Shown: positions 9,226 to 18,766 of the stretch, piece by piece
Layout of the letters: every line of letters begins with the position of its first letter
Position numbering within the stretch: the first letter of the stretch is position 1
From: Metabacillus sediminilitoris
Lineage (GTDB): Bacteria; Bacillota; Bacilli; Bacillales; Bacillaceae
NCBI RefSeq assembly: GCF_009720625.1
Contig: NZ_CP046266.1
Coordinates: 5,499,501 to 5,563,500 of the forward strand
Length of the DNA: 64,000 bases
Reading direction: 5' to 3'
Position numbers and translations under genes: made by a program
Notes under the pieces: model-generated
What the model was told of the DNA's origin: nothing
Databases searched by the model: none
The model's input: the letters and a program-made list of their open reading frames with translations, nothing else

Positions 9226-10068
9226 ATGAAGAAATGGGTTAGTTCATTTATTCTATTATTCGCCTTAACAGCTCTTGCAGCATGCGGGAATACCGAAAGT
9301 AAACAAAGTAGTGATAGCAAAGAGAGCACAGAGTCAAAAGAAATTAAAATCGGAGCTACTGCTGGTCCTTACAGTGATATGGTTTCAAAAGCCATTATTC
9401 CTGGGTTGGAAGAAAAAGGATATAAAGTAGGGTTAGTCGAATTTAGTGATTATATTCAGCCTAATAAATCGTTGAACAATGGCGATATTCAAGCAAATCT
9501 ATTTCAAAACTCGACATATCTAGAAAACTTCTCAACATCAAACAAGATGGATTTAACACCTTTAATTATTGTTCCAACAGCACCAATGGGGATCTTCTCA
9601 AACACATATAAATCTCTTGATGAAGTAAAAGATGGAGCAACTGTTTCACTACCGAATGATCCAACAAATGGAGCAAGAGCTTTCAATACATTGCAAGATG
9701 AAGGATTCATTAAAATTGATGAAAATGCAGACCCTGCAACAGTATCTGAAAAAGATATCATTGAAAACAAGAAAAACTTGAAATTTAAGCCGCTCGAAGC
9801 TGGACAGCTCCCTCGTTCTGTTGACAGTGTTGATTTAGCAGCTGTTCCTGGTAACTTCGCAATTGCTGCTAACATGGATTTACTTGACGCAATCGCTCTT
9901 GAAAATATGGCTGATCATTACCGTAATGTTGTTGCTGTAAAAACAGACAATAAAGATGCTCAATTTGCAAAAGACATAAAAGCAATCGTGGAGTCAGAAG
10001 AGTTTGAAAAAATTATCGATGAGGAATTTAAAGGATTCGGTAAACCTGAATGGATGGAAAACCGTTAA
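9226..10068 (+). CDS. metQ: Methionine-binding lipoprotein
   Basis: NlpA/MetQ-type substrate-binding protein, 280 residues. The signal peptide KKWVSSFILLFALTALAAC ends in lipobox LAAC, so the protein is lipid-anchored outside the membrane. The mature part shows family motifs KIGATAGPYSDMV, LFQNSTYLENF, PNDPTNGARA and DLAAVPGNFAI. Last gene of metNIQ, followed by a terminator. Confidence 0.96.
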   Translation: MKKWVSSFILLFALTALAACGNTESKQSSDSKESTESKEIKIGATAGPYSDMVSKAIIPGLEEKGYKVGLVEFSDYIQPNKSLNNGDIQANLFQNSTYLENFSTSNKMDLTPLIIVPTAPMGIFSNTYKSLDEVKDGATVSLPNDPTNGARAFNTLQDEGFIKIDENADPATVSEKDIIENKKNLKFKPLEAGQLPRSVDSVDLAAVPGNFAIAANMDLLDAIALENMADHYRNVVAVKTDNKDAQFAKDIKAIVESEEFEKIIDEEFKGFGKPEWMENR

Positions 10069-10121
10069 AAACCTTTAGAAATTTTCGGTATCCTCAGATT
10101 TTTTATTGCGCATAAAATAGC

Positions 10122-10150
10122 AGAAGCTGTCCTATTAGGACAGCTTCTTT
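10122..10150 (+). terminator. Terminator of metNIQ
   Basis: AGAAGCTGTCC and GGACAGCTTCT pair around TATTA and run into T residues. Confidence 0.85.
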
Positions 10151-10203
10151 CTTGATTTACTAACTAGATTAAGATTGGAAAGCAATTTTCTTATGTGTTT
10201 CCT

Positions 10204-10347
10204 TTAGCCAGCTAATGAATTGCAATCTGTCATGGACTTCAGCATGTCGATGTGATCTTTAATAGTATGATGCCACATTTTCGCTTCCACAACAGATGGA
10301 TCTTCATTTTGTACAGTAAAACCGCAATTGCATGTTAATTCTTTCAT
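10204..10347 (-). CDS. Small DUF1059-like protein
   Basis: A 47-residue ORF, too short for usual cut-offs. It starts MKELTCNCGFTVQNEDPSVV and continues with a His-rich AKMWHHTIKDHIDMLKSM, then CNSLAG. The N-terminal C-x-C-GF pattern and the later His residues resemble the DUF1059 family of small possibly metal-binding proteins; their function is not known. A modest GAGAGATT lies before the ATG at 10347. It ends 54 bases after the metNIQ terminator on the opposite strand. Confidence 0.65.
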   Translation of the reverse strand: MKELTCNCGFTVQNEDPSVVEAKMWHHTIKDHIDMLKSMTDCNSLAG

Positions 10348-10379
10348 TTTAATCTCTCACTTTAGGTTATCTGTTTTTA

Positions 10380-11171
10380 TTACTTCGCTTGTTCTACGTA
10401 GTTTTTAAGCAATGTTCCGAGTAGATGCTTCCATCCTTCAGAATGCTCTTGTTCCCAGTTCTCTTCAATAACGCCTGATGCTGTATGGGAAAGCTGAAGC
10501 AACGTTGCCCCTTCCTTCTCCAGAAGACGATACACATACGAGCTGTTAACTGCTCCCTGCATTCCTAAATGTCCATGAAGGCGGATTTCTTCTGGGGCGT
10601 TCACATAGTAAACATTGCCCCACACCGCTCCTTCATGTTCCCCCCATTTTTCAATAAATTGTCCGCCTGGAACGGGTTCAAACGAAAAGTGTGAGGATAC
10701 CCCTTTTGGTGCTAAACGAAATTCCCACCAATCACCAGCTTGTTCGGTTAATGCTTTAAATACTTGTTCGCGCGGAGCAGCGATTAAAACTTCTTGTTCA
10801 ATACGGAAAGCACGGCTTTGTTCTTGGTCTGTTGTTGTCATCATTAAATCTCCTTTTTTTTCAACTACTGCTTGCAAGTTAAGCAGTGTGTTGGCAGTTG
10901 ATTGCATGTATTTTCCTACCCAGCGGTTATGCATTTCTTGGAGTGGAACCGCGTTAAGAAAGTTTCGCCTATACTTTCCTTCACGTCTAACCACTACTAA
11001 ATTCCCTTCCTCCAAGATCGTCAAATGCTTCATAATGGCATATCTTGTCACTTCAGGAAAATATTCATTTAGTTCACCTGTCGTCTTTGCTGACTGTTTA
11101 AGAATATCTAAAATCCTTCTGCGAATTGGGTGTCCTAATGCTTTAAATAATGTAGAAAGTTCGTCTTCCAT
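10380..11171 (-). CDS. ArsR-family regulator fused to SRPBCC (AHSA1-like) domain
   Basis: 263 residues in two parts. Residues 1-90 are an ArsR winged helix (LFKALGHPIRRRILDIL, TTGELNEYFPEVTRYAIMKHLTILEEGNLVVVRREGKYR). Residues 120-260 form an Activator-of-Hsp90-homologue START-like fold (RIEQEVLIAAPREQVFKAL, PGGQFIEKW, GWKHLLGTLLKNYVEQ), a hydrophobic-cavity domain that may bind a ligand. Such fusions are known in Bacillus, with the SRPBCC part probably sensing the inducer. Three ACATGTT elements lie just upstream, so it probably represses itself. Confidence 0.88.
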   Translation of the reverse strand: MEDELSTLFKALGHPIRRRILDILKQSAKTTGELNEYFPEVTRYAIMKHLTILEEGNLVVVRREGKYRRNFLNAVPLQEMHNRWVGKYMQSTANTLLNLQAVVEKKGDLMMTTTDQEQSRAFRIEQEVLIAAPREQVFKALTEQAGDWWEFRLAPKGVSSHFSFEPVPGGQFIEKWGEHEGAVWGNVYYVNAPEEIRLHGHLGMQGAVNSSYVYRLLEKEGATLLQLSHTASGVIEENWEQEHSEGWKHLLGTLLKNYVEQAK

Positions 11172-11205
11172 ACCAACGATCCTTTCGTAAAGATATCTGT
11201 AATTA

Positions 11206-11257
11206 TAACATGTTACTTTTTAGTCACATGTTACGTGTGACCTTATAGTAACATGTT
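11206..11257 (-). promoter_or_regulatory. Triple ACATGTT operator upstream of the ArsR-SRPBCC gene
   Basis: TAACATGTTA (11206-11215) and AACATGTT (11250-11257) flank a larger palindrome, GTCACATGTTACGTGTGAC at 11223-11241, itself containing ACATGTTA. Three spaced copies in front of an ArsR-type gene are best read as its own operator. Confidence 0.6.
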
Positions 11258-11360
11258 GATAAACGAAGGTCAAGACATGAGATCTATCATAATTTTTCCA
11301 GTACTAAATGTAGATATACTGAATCATCGCATTTTATTTTTGCCCGTTTCTTTAAATGAA

Positions 11361-11400
11361 AAAGTAGAGAAATCCTCTTACTTTATGGACCCCTCTACTT
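11361..11400 (-). terminator. Likely terminator of the catalase gene
   Basis: On the minus strand AAGTAGAG and CTCTACTT pair across about 23 bases and are followed by TTTC; it lies just past the catalase stop. The loop is large, so confidence is moderate. Confidence 0.5.
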
Positions 11401-11418
11401 AAATGTTTTATAAACGTT

Positions 11419-13473
11419 TTATTTAACCAACTGACGATTCCAGTGACGATGAGCAGAAATAGCCTGTCCAAAATTTTGAGCAAATACACTCATGTCTTGA
11501 TCTTCAATGACAACTCCAGGACTGTTTGCCATCACTTCCTCCTGCAGCCAGTTTTTACCTTCAAAAGTTGCTCCAATTGCTTTGTAATGTGAGAATGCTT
11601 CCTGAATAAAATAGGCAGCTTCTTCTTTAAATTTTTGACTTACACCTTTTCCACCTGCAGCATAAATCGCATCAAAAAGCACCGAATCGCACGTTAAGAA
11701 TGTATGATCAACTTTTAGTTCTGTACCATCAAAAGCTTTTTGATTTCCAAGCTTATCACTAATAACTTCAACTTGAATGCCTTCAGCTATTAAAGCATTG
11801 CAAACATTCAACACGTCTTCCCCTTTAAAATCGGTACCGATAATGACTCCAACTTTACGAGTATTCGGTAATTTCTTTGTATTTAACTGGCTTAGCGCCG
11901 GAGAAGATTTCGTTACCTGTGATCCTCCCTTTTGAGGCGGCATAGCACCAATTGCTAATGCAAATGCGGTCGCTAACTCTACACTAACATTTGCAAACAT
12001 ATCAACTACTTGCTGCTGTACAGATTTGCTTTTTACTTTTCCAAGCTCAAAACTAAACGCGTCAATGATATGTTCTTTCTCAGGTTCGCTCATACTATTC
12101 CAAAACATCGCAGCTTGAGAGAAATGATCTTTAAAGCTTTCGCTTCGACTTTGGACCTTACGCCCTTCTACTTTTTCCTGATAATGTACATATCCGCCTT
12201 CATCTTCACTAACAGGAGCTGGTGTATTAGATGCGAGTGAATTCTTATGGTAGCTTACCTGTCCAACATTAATTGTTTGACGTCCAAAGCCATCACGCTG
12301 ATTGTTATGGAATGGACAAACAGGTCGGTTTATTGGCAGCTCATGAAAGTTCGGTCCGCCAAGACGAAGCAATTGTGTATCTGTATATGAAAATAACCGT
12401 CCTTGCAGCAATGGATCATTCGTAAAATCAATTCCAGGTACCACATGACCCGGATGGAATGCTACTTGCTCTGTTTCTGCAAACACATTATCAACGTTAC
12501 GATTTAATGTCATTTTGCCAATTATTTTTACAGGTACATCCTCCTCAGGCCATAATTTGGTCGGATCAAGCACATCAAAATCAAATGAAAATTCATCCTC
12601 TTCAGCAATCAGCTGTACTCCCAATTCATATTCTGGGAAAAGTCCTCCTTCAATTGATTCCCATAAATCGCGGCGGTGAAAATCCGGATCCTTTCCAGCA
12701 ATTTTTTGTGCTTCATCCCACACGAGAGAATGAACACCTAAAACAGGCTTCCAGTGAAACTTTACAAAATGGGCTTTCCCTTCTTCGTTGACTAAGCGAA
12801 ATGTATGGACACCGAATCCTTCCATCATTCGAAAGCTTCGCGGAATGGCACGATCAGACAAATGCCACATGACCATATGTGCTGATTCTTGATTGTTTGC
12901 GACAAAGTCCCAGAACGTATCATGTGCACTAGCAGCTTGTGGAATCTCATTATGAGGCTCTGGTTTGACAGCATGAATTAAATCGGGGAATTTGATTGCA
13001 TCCTGAATAAAAAATACAGGGATGTTATTCCCAACTAAATCATAATTCCCTTCCTCTGTATAAAACTTTGTCGCGAAACCGCGTACATCTCTCACCGTTT
13101 CAGCTGATCCGCGTGATCCTGCTACTGTAGAAAATCGGACAAAAACAGGCGTTTTTACTGATGGATCTTGTAAAAACTTTGCTTTTGTATACTTTTTCAT
13201 TGATTCATATACTTCAAATTCACCGTGTGCTGCAAAGCCGCGCGCATGGACGATCCGCTCTGGAATTCGCTCATGGTCAAAATGAGTCATTTTTTCACGA
13301 AAATGAAAATCCTCCATTAACGTCGGGCCACGTTCTCCTGCTTTTAAAGAAAACTCATCTTCCGATACCTTAAGCCCTTGATTTGTCGTCAATTTTTCCC
13401 CTTCATCCCTCACTCGGAACTGTTCCAATTGCTCATTTTTGCTATTTTCATTCATTTTCCCTTTATTATTCAT
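11419..13473 (-). CDS. katE: Large-subunit heme catalase
   Basis: Clade 2 catalase of about 684 residues that turns hydrogen peroxide into water and oxygen. The core shows the distal His in [12 protein letters not shown], Asn in [19 protein letters not shown] and the proximal heme Tyr in [18 protein letters not shown]. The extra C-terminal domain (from about residue 540, [21 protein letters not shown]) is the flavodoxin/DJ-1-like extension of large catalases. The ATG at 13473 follows GGGGAGGAGCGTTTCT and is preferred to the in-frame one at 13497. A sigma-B-like promoter lies upstream, agreeing with general-stress control of B. subtilis katE. Confidence 0.95.
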   Translation of the reverse strand: MNNKGKMNENSKNEQLEQFRVRDEGEKLTTNQGLKVSEDEFSLKAGERGPTLMEDFHFREKMTHFDHERIPERIVHARGFAAHGEFEVYESMKKYTKAKFLQDPSVKTPVFVRFSTVAGSRGSAETVRDVRGFATKFYTEEGNYDLVGNNIPVFFIQDAIKFPDLIHAVKPEPHNEIPQAASAHDTFWDFVANNQESAHMVMWHLSDRAIPRSFRMMEGFGVHTFRLVNEEGKAHFVKFHWKPVLGVHSLVWDEAQKIAGKDPDFHRRDLWESIEGGLFPEYELGVQLIAEEDEFSFDFDVLDPTKLWPEEDVPVKIIGKMTLNRNVDNVFAETEQVAFHPGHVVPGIDFTNDPLLQGRLFSYTDTQLLRLGGPNFHELPINRPVCPFHNNQRDGFGRQTINVGQVSYHKNSLASNTPAPVSEDEGGYVHYQEKVEGRKVQSRSESFKDHFSQAAMFWNSMSEPEKEHIIDAFSFELGKVKSKSVQQQVVDMFANVSVELATAFALAIGAMPPQKGGSQVTKSSPALSQLNTKKLPNTRKVGVIIGTDFKGEDVLNVCNALIAEGIQVEVISDKLGNQKAFDGTELKVDHTFLTCDSVLFDAIYAAGGKGVSQKFKEEAAYFIQEAFSHYKAIGATFEGKNWLQEEVMANSPGVVIEDQDMSVFAQNFGQAISAHRHWNRQLVK

Positions 13474-13526
13474 AGAAACGCTCCTCCCCATAGGCACTTT
13501 ATATGTAAAGACATTACATTTATTTC

Positions 13527-13552
13527 CTACCCGCCAATTAGGAGAAGCAAAC
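13527..13552 (-). promoter_or_regulatory. Sigma-B-like promoter of the catalase gene
   Basis: Read on the minus strand: GTTTGC (-35), 14 bases, GGGTAG (-10), against the known GTTTAA-N12-15-GGGTAT. It is about 55 bases before the chosen start. Confidence 0.6.
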
Positions 13553-13600
13553 GGGAATTTTGGTAGAATTCTATTTTAAATTGGTAGTTTCATAGAGTAA

Positions 13601-14188
13601 CTATAGATCAATCTTTTTGAAATATTGGTAAATTTTACTTAACTTTTTTTCATGATTTCCCTTTGGACTTTCCATGAAACCAAATTCAAAAAATTTCACT
13701 TTTTTGATACCTACATACTTAAATAGCGCTTTTTTCATGAGTATTTTATGAGCGTTGTTTAAGTAAAAAAGCGGATATTTTGTAGGACCTTTCATAGTGG
13801 AAATACAAACAACAGACTTATTCTTTAAAAGGCCTTCCGATAAAAGTCCGCCATTCTCTTTATAAGCAAAGTTTGAAGAAAATAATTGGTCTATATACCC
13901 TAAGAGCATTGCTGGAGGCCTTCCCCACCAAATTGGATAAACAAAAACAAGCTTATCTGCCCAACTAATTTGTTTACGGTACTTTTCCAGATCAGGATCA
14001 AGATGCATATTCCTTCTTCGTTTATTCTCATTAAATATTAGGAGAGGATTAAATTTTTCTTCATATAAATCTACTATTTGCAGTTCTTTGATATTGGGGT
14101 TTTCAGAAGCTCCTTTAACGACTTTCTGTAAAAATGCATAACTTAAGCTTTTATGATTAGGATGCGTAAAAATAACCAATATTTTCAT
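13601..14188 (-). CDS. Flavodoxin-like NAD(P)H dehydrogenase (quinone) family protein
   Basis: 195-residue Flavodoxin_2 protein. The N-terminal KILVIFTHPNHKSLSYAF binds FMN/FAD phosphate; the middle WADKLVFVYPIWWGRPPAMLLGYID is the diagnostic isoalloxazine-binding segment of MdaB/KefF/NQO1-type quinone reductases. It probably performs two-electron reduction of quinones or nitro compounds. It diverges from a MarR regulator with paired operator-like repeats between them, an arrangement typical of electrophile or quinone stress genes. Confidence 0.85.
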   Translation of the reverse strand: MKILVIFTHPNHKSLSYAFLQKVVKGASENPNIKELQIVDLYEEKFNPLLIFNENKRRRNMHLDPDLEKYRKQISWADKLVFVYPIWWGRPPAMLLGYIDQLFSSNFAYKENGGLLSEGLLKNKSVVCISTMKGPTKYPLFYLNNAHKILMKKALFKYVGIKKVKFFEFGFMESPKGNHEKKLSKIYQYFKKIDL

Positions 14189-14205
14189 CCCTTCACCTCA
14201 TTTAC

Positions 14206-14259
14206 TTATCATTTGATAATAAAATTGTAAAACTAATCATTTTAGTTGTCAAATGATAA
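14206..14259. promoter_or_regulatory. Paired MarR-type operators between the divergent genes
   Basis: TTATCATTTGATAA (14206-14219) is a palindrome; TGTCAAATGATAA (14247-14259) is its inverted near copy. Both lie between the oxidoreductase and the MarR gene, so one regulator could cover both promoters. Confidence 0.6.
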
Positions 14260-14308
14260 TTGTTTTGTGATAACTTTTTTGTTATCTTGTCTTTTAGAGG
14301 TGATGATC

Positions 14309-14737
14309 GTGGACAAAAAAGAATTATTTCATAATCTAATCGAATTTATAGCTTCTGTTCATCGTGTAAAACATGAAATAACAAAACATGTAAAAATTGA
14401 GGAGGTTACACCCGTTCAATATAGCATTCTTGAATATATCACTGTTAATCAGCCTGTAACGCCCAGCCAAATTAGCGATTGCCAGCATATGTCTATGCCT
14501 AATACAAGTCGTGAGCTAAAAAAATTAGTTGAAAATAAGTTAATTGAAAAAATCGGAGATACCGAAGATCGCCGAAAACAGTATATACAACTCTCAACTC
14601 ATGGAGAAATCATGATGAATGATGCATTTAACAGGATAGAGTCTCGTTTTTTAAGTCGAATTCAAAATGCTTCTAAAGGAGAATTAGAGGAGATTAACCG
14701 TGCTATTGATTTACTTCAGACAAAACTATTCTATTAA
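14309..14737 (+). CDS. MarR-family transcriptional regulator
   Basis: 142 residues with the MarR winged helix: EVTPVQYSILEYI, then VTPSQISDCQHMSMPNTSRELKKLVENKLIEK and the wing GDTEDRRKQYIQLSTHG. The frame stays open to 14246, but AGAGGTG lies six bases before GTG at 14309, giving MDKKELFHNL as the likely N-terminus; ATG at 14303 is too close to the binding site. Probably represses itself and the divergent flavodoxin-like oxidoreductase. Confidence 0.9.
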   Translation: MDKKELFHNLIEFIASVHRVKHEITKHVKIEEVTPVQYSILEYITVNQPVTPSQISDCQHMSMPNTSRELKKLVENKLIEKIGDTEDRRKQYIQLSTHGEIMMNDAFNRIESRFLSRIQNASKGELEEINRAIDLLQTKLFY

Positions 14738-14760
14738 TAATAGAAAAATCAAAACCGATT

Positions 14761-15024
14761 TTGAATAAACCAAGATGGTATCCCCAAAAAACTACCACTC
14801 AGAAATTACATGAAATTGTTCCACGTGGAAAAATGGAGTTTATAGTAATGAGAATGATCTATTATCATACATTAGGCACGTATAATGAAGTAGAAGAAGA
14901 TGGTTCAATCCATCAAACCTTTCGTATCTGCTTTATCATAAGAAAGCATATTGAGCAAATGGGAGAGGCAGATGGTAAAGAGGGTGATTATTGGGATACC
15001 TGGCTGAGAGTCCAATCGATATAG
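14761..15024 (+). CDS. Hypothetical protein, possibly a fragment
   Basis: An 87-residue frame with TTG start and no convincing ribosome binding site. Composition looks protein-like (GEADGKEGDYWDTWLRVQSI, HQTFRICFIIRKHIEQM), but no family is recognised. It begins 23 bases after the MarR stop and could be a relic of a larger gene. An ATG further in (14833) would give a shorter product. Confidence 0.3.
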   Translation: MNKPRWYPQKTTTQKLHEIVPRGKMEFIVMRMIYYHTLGTYNEVEEDGSIHQTFRICFIIRKHIEQMGEADGKEGDYWDTWLRVQSI

Positions 15025-15029
15025 TTAAG

Positions 15030-15068
15030 AAGAATGATCATTTAATTATTCTTAATTGATCATTCTTA
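15030..15068. terminator. Hairpin after the 14.8 kb ORF
   Basis: AAGAATGATCA and TGATCATTCTT form a perfect stem around 16 bases. There is no clear T tract, so it may be a weak terminator or an operator-like palindrome. Confidence 0.4.
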
Positions 15069-15119
15069 ACAGAGGTGCCTTTACATGCAGAAAATTCCAT
15101 CGGCATGCGAACCAGCTCC

Positions 15120-16265
15120 TTATTTAATAAGGGGATTAATCCCAGAATTGATTTTATTAATACTTTTTAATGGTCTCACACTTACGTGAATATCTTCTTT
15201 TTCTAGAGTTGGAAACTCCTGATTTTCATGAAGTTTTTTCCAATCATTATGCATATAGCGATATATATAGTCCTCAAATTGAAAAATGTCCCCTCCCATC
15301 TCTTTACTTTTCATATATGCCTCATATGCTTTATTTTTGATCTCTTTTTCAAGCTGTTTCTTCATTTTTTTGGAGAGAATATTTTCGCTTGATTCTCTAA
15401 TAATCGCTGACACTTTTATATGTAGACCGATTACTATATCATTTTCGTTTTTTTTCATGATTCTTTTAAGCTTTGGTTTTAATAGTTCTATTTGAACATG
15501 TTCTTCTTTCCTATCATTTAGAACTAAAGTCGTTCGATCTGATTCGTTATTTACGTGAATAAAACCGGTAAGGTCATTATTCGTTAAGAGACCCTTCATT
15601 TCTTCATCTTTGATCATAAATGCACCATTAAAAGTGGTGACGGGAATGTTTTCCATATCTTTCTTCATGATCTCTTCGTTAATCGAAATATTTGGTAATA
15701 ATATCGTCTTTGTATGTTCATTAAATTGATAAATAAGCTCTTGTAATGAAACAGGAGGAATGGAAGAATATTGTTCCTGCATATATTCAGGCTGACTCAT
15801 TCGAGATACTGTGAAAGGGTAATTAAAAGGAACTTTTGTTGTAAAAATTTCGTTTATTGGTTTTTCCGTACCATAAGCTAAACCTGTTAATCGGATGTTG
15901 AAATTTGTATCTAAACCTTGTAAGGTTTTATCTAATTTATTTTCTAATAATGACTTCCCAAAAACAAATACACTGATTTGGTCATAGTTAACTGGAATTT
16001 GTATTCCTTGATAAATCTTTGTAAAAGCATCTTCAACAGTTTCTCCTTTTCCCTCTCCTAACCATACCTGGCCAGGCTGGTCACTTTTCCCCTGTTCTGT
16101 TTTCGCAACATTTGAAAAATCTAAGAATTGTAAGGTGACGTGATATTCATTATCTTTATAGTCAATTCCAAGCCCGACAGCATAAGCTTCATATTGAATT
16201 TCTTCAATATTCGTACAACCACAAAGGAATATACTAATAAATGTCATGAAAACTAGCTTTCTCAT
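15120..16265 (-). CDS. Spore germination receptor C subunit (Ger(x)C lipoprotein)
   Basis: 381-residue lipoprotein of the GerAC/GerBC/GerKC family, lipid-anchored on the outer face of the spore inner membrane. The signal peptide ends in lipobox LCGC. Family motifs include YAVGLGIDYKDNEYHVTLQFLDF and the C-terminal domain LLKPKLKRIMKKNENDIVIGLHIKV. The start abuts the stop of the A subunit, and the gene is last in the B-A-C operon. Confidence 0.93.
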   Translation of the reverse strand: MRKLVFMTFISIFLCGCTNIEEIQYEAYAVGLGIDYKDNEYHVTLQFLDFSNVAKTEQGKSDQPGQVWLGEGKGETVEDAFTKIYQGIQIPVNYDQISVFVFGKSLLENKLDKTLQGLDTNFNIRLTGLAYGTEKPINEIFTTKVPFNYPFTVSRMSQPEYMQEQYSSIPPVSLQELIYQFNEHTKTILLPNISINEEIMKKDMENIPVTTFNGAFMIKDEEMKGLLTNNDLTGFIHVNNESDRTTLVLNDRKEEHVQIELLKPKLKRIMKKNENDIVIGLHIKVSAIIRESSENILSKKMKKQLEKEIKNKAYEAYMKSKEMGGDIFQFEDYIYRYMHNDWKKLHENQEFPTLEKEDIHVSVRPLKSINKINSGINPLIK

Positions 16266-17681
16266 TTATTCACCCGATCTCGTACCATCTTTTATGAACA
16301 AAGATGCATTTCTTTTTTTCGAGAATAAAAAAGGGAAACGGAAGAAACTAAACAAAATATCCTTTCCATCTTGGGAAGTTATTTCAGCTAATAAAGGAAT
16401 TCCAAAAGACTTTAATTTTGATATATAGAGGAAAACGAACAGAAGACTTAAGAAAAATCCATATATCCCTAAGAAATAACTGAATAAAAGAACAAACACT
16501 CTTACGTAGAAAAGGTTGCCTGATAAGGATTGGTTAACAAGCGTAAAGCTGGAAATGGCTGTTATCCCAATCACGACAAGCATTGTTGGAGAGGTAATGC
16601 CTCCTCTTATAGCAGCATCACCTATGATCAACCCTCCAAGAACGGCAACAGTTTGACCAATCCCTTTAGGCAAGCGGGCACCCCCTTCTTTAAACAACTC
16701 AAACATGACGAGCATAATAAGACCTTCTATTAATGGTGAAAATGGCAGGCCTGATCTGGAAACACTAATGGTCGCTATAAATGGAAGTGGTAACTGTCCT
16801 ACATTATGTGTGATTAAAGCTGTATAAAAACCCGGCAGAAATGTTGTCGTAAATAACCCTAAAAAACGCAGCGATCTTTCTAAGGAGGCAAAATAAAAGC
16901 TTGTATTATCATCCTCAGGAGTTTTAAACAATAATGAAAGATCTACTGGTGCAATTAAAACAGTTGGTGCTCCATCAACGACAATGGCAAATCTCCCCTG
17001 GTTGATAGACTGTGTGACGAAATCTGCTCTACCTGAATAGTCTATTAAGGGAATAAGCGAAAATTTGTTATCGATCAAGTACTCCATTAACATAGAAGAG
17101 CTTGTTAAAATATCTACATCTAAACGATTAAGTCTGCCCTGAATATCTTTTAAGATATTCTCGTTAAGTATATCTTTAATATAAAGAAGGGATACTTTAG
17201 TATTTGTTCTTTTCCCAATTGTATAATCTTCAATAACTAATGATGAGGTACGTAATCTCCTCCTGATTAACCCAATATTAGTTGTAATATCTTCGACAAA
17301 TCCATCCTTCGGGCCACGAATCGAAACTTCTGCAACAGACTCATCCGGCTGTCTCGATGGGAATTTACTAATATTATAAAAATAAAGATGCTCTCCGAAA
17401 GGAACTACCATTAGCTTCCCAGATAAAACAGCCTCTTCAATTTTTTCTGAAGTCATTGATTCTTTCAGATGAGTTTCCATTTGAATGGAATTATAAAGTG
17501 AGTTCGTTCTCATATCGGTTCCTGGAATGGATAATGCTTGGATCAGACTAGCATCCGTTAAAGAATCGCAATACACAAATAAGAATCTTTCATCATTTAT
17601 ATTTTCTGTTTTTACTTTAATATCCGTTGATTGGTTGAAAAGCTGCTGAAGCATGTCAACGGAAAAAATCTGCTCATTCAC
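16266..17681 (-). CDS. Spore germination receptor A subunit (GerA family)
   Basis: 471 residues. A soluble N-terminal domain (to about 240) carries motifs such as SIRGPKDGFVEDITTNIGLIRRRLRTSSLVIEDYTIGKRTNTKV; the rest is membrane-embedded with about five helices, including FLPGFYTALITHN and the hairpin PLPFIATISVSRSGLPFSPLIEGLIMLVMFELFKEGGARLP. These identify the A subunit that contributes the ion-conducting oligomer of germinant receptors. It overlaps the B gene by four bases and directly touches the C gene. The germinant cannot be predicted. Confidence 0.95.
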   Translation of the reverse strand: MNEQIFSVDMLQQLFNQSTDIKVKTENINDERFLFVYCDSLTDASLIQALSIPGTDMRTNSLYNSIQMETHLKESMTSEKIEEAVLSGKLMVVPFGEHLYFYNISKFPSRQPDESVAEVSIRGPKDGFVEDITTNIGLIRRRLRTSSLVIEDYTIGKRTNTKVSLLYIKDILNENILKDIQGRLNRLDVDILTSSSMLMEYLIDNKFSLIPLIDYSGRADFVTQSINQGRFAIVVDGAPTVLIAPVDLSLLFKTPEDDNTSFYFASLERSLRFLGLFTTTFLPGFYTALITHNVGQLPLPFIATISVSRSGLPFSPLIEGLIMLVMFELFKEGGARLPKGIGQTVAVLGGLIIGDAAIRGGITSPTMLVVIGITAISSFTLVNQSLSGNLFYVRVFVLLFSYFLGIYGFFLSLLFVFLYISKLKSFGIPLLAEITSQDGKDILFSFFRFPFLFSKKRNASLFIKDGTRSGE

Positions 17682-18766
17682 GAACCACTCACCTCTTTAT
17701 TCCATTTTTGTTTATGTTTCGATAAGTATATAGCTATCATCGTTATTTGCAGGATTATTAACAGAAATGATATCGGTCTAAAATAACCAAAGATCACGAT
17801 TGTCATAAGGCTTTGATCAACAGGAATGATACAGCTAACAAACAAAATGATATAAATGATTCTGATTATTTTTTTTCTGTGTTTTCCTTTTGCTAAAATC
17901 CGGCTTGAAATGTAAACAAACAAGCTGATTCTAATTGCACCACCTGAAAGCCATTGAAAAATGGCAAGAAAATCAGTATGGGAAAAATATCTGCCAATAG
18001 ACATTAAACGCCATTGTTCATAAGCAGGATAGCGATAGGTAGCTGCCTGTTGAGGACCAAATTCTACAATTGCCCCGATTGTTGGTCCGATCATTAAGCC
18101 TATAATAATGATTCCAACAATGTATAATTGCTTTCGTGTCACAGCCTTTTTTAAAACAGGCGTCAAAAAAATTATGATAAATAACTCCAAGATCGGTAAT
18201 GCCGTATAGATAAGCCCCTGTGCTATTGGTAAGAAACCATCTGAAAACAGCGGAAAAAGCAGTTCATAATTTTTTTTCTTCATATTGGCAAAAGAAATAA
18301 AAAATCCTAAAAATATCACGAATGGACAAAGAAGACTGCTTAAAATTCCAATTGAAAACAATCCCGCTTCCGTACAGATTAAACAGAAAATAAGCAGGGT
18401 GATTGCTAAGATGAAACTGTTAAAGCCTTGCATATAGCTTAATTGTGACCAATATATAATATCTTTTGCTGTAATAAAGGCATTAATCAGCATATACAAA
18501 ACTATGGGAAAAAGCAGTATGTAATAAAACAAAGAGTTTCCTTGATTTCTTATAAGGTGAATGATCGACCGTCTGTTTATCATTTTTATAATCTTATAAA
18601 GCACTAATATCCATAAAGGAAGGATAAGTATATTTAATAATATACTTATCCACGCATCTCTTTTAACAAGAGATAATATTCCAGGAATGATTTCGACATG
18701 TGCAAATAGACCGACAGAAAGTAAAATCACATACATGACCGAGATAAATCTTATTGTGTTCTGCAT
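17678..18766 (-). CDS. Spore germination receptor B subunit (GerAB family, APC-type)
   Basis: 362-residue integral membrane protein with about ten helices, GerAB/endospore germination permease family of the APC superfamily, which binds the germinant. Seen motifs: ISVMYVILLSVGLFAHVEIIPGI and LFPLFSDGFLPIAQGLIYTALPILELFIIIFLTPVLKK. It is first in the operon, whereas the usual order has the A gene first. Confidence 0.93.
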   Translation of the reverse strand: MQNTIRFISVMYVILLSVGLFAHVEIIPGILSLVKRDAWISILLNILILPLWILVLYKIIKMINRRSIIHLIRNQGNSLFYYILLFPIVLYMLINAFITAKDIIYWSQLSYMQGFNSFILAITLLIFCLICTEAGLFSIGILSSLLCPFVIFLGFFISFANMKKKNYELLFPLFSDGFLPIAQGLIYTALPILELFIIIFLTPVLKKAVTRKQLYIVGIIIIGLMIGPTIGAIVEFGPQQAATYRYPAYEQWRLMSIGRYFSHTDFLAIFQWLSGGAIRISLFVYISSRILAKGKHRKKIIRIIYIILFVSCIIPVDQSLMTIVIFGYFRPISFLLIILQITMIAIYLSKHKQKWNKEVSGS

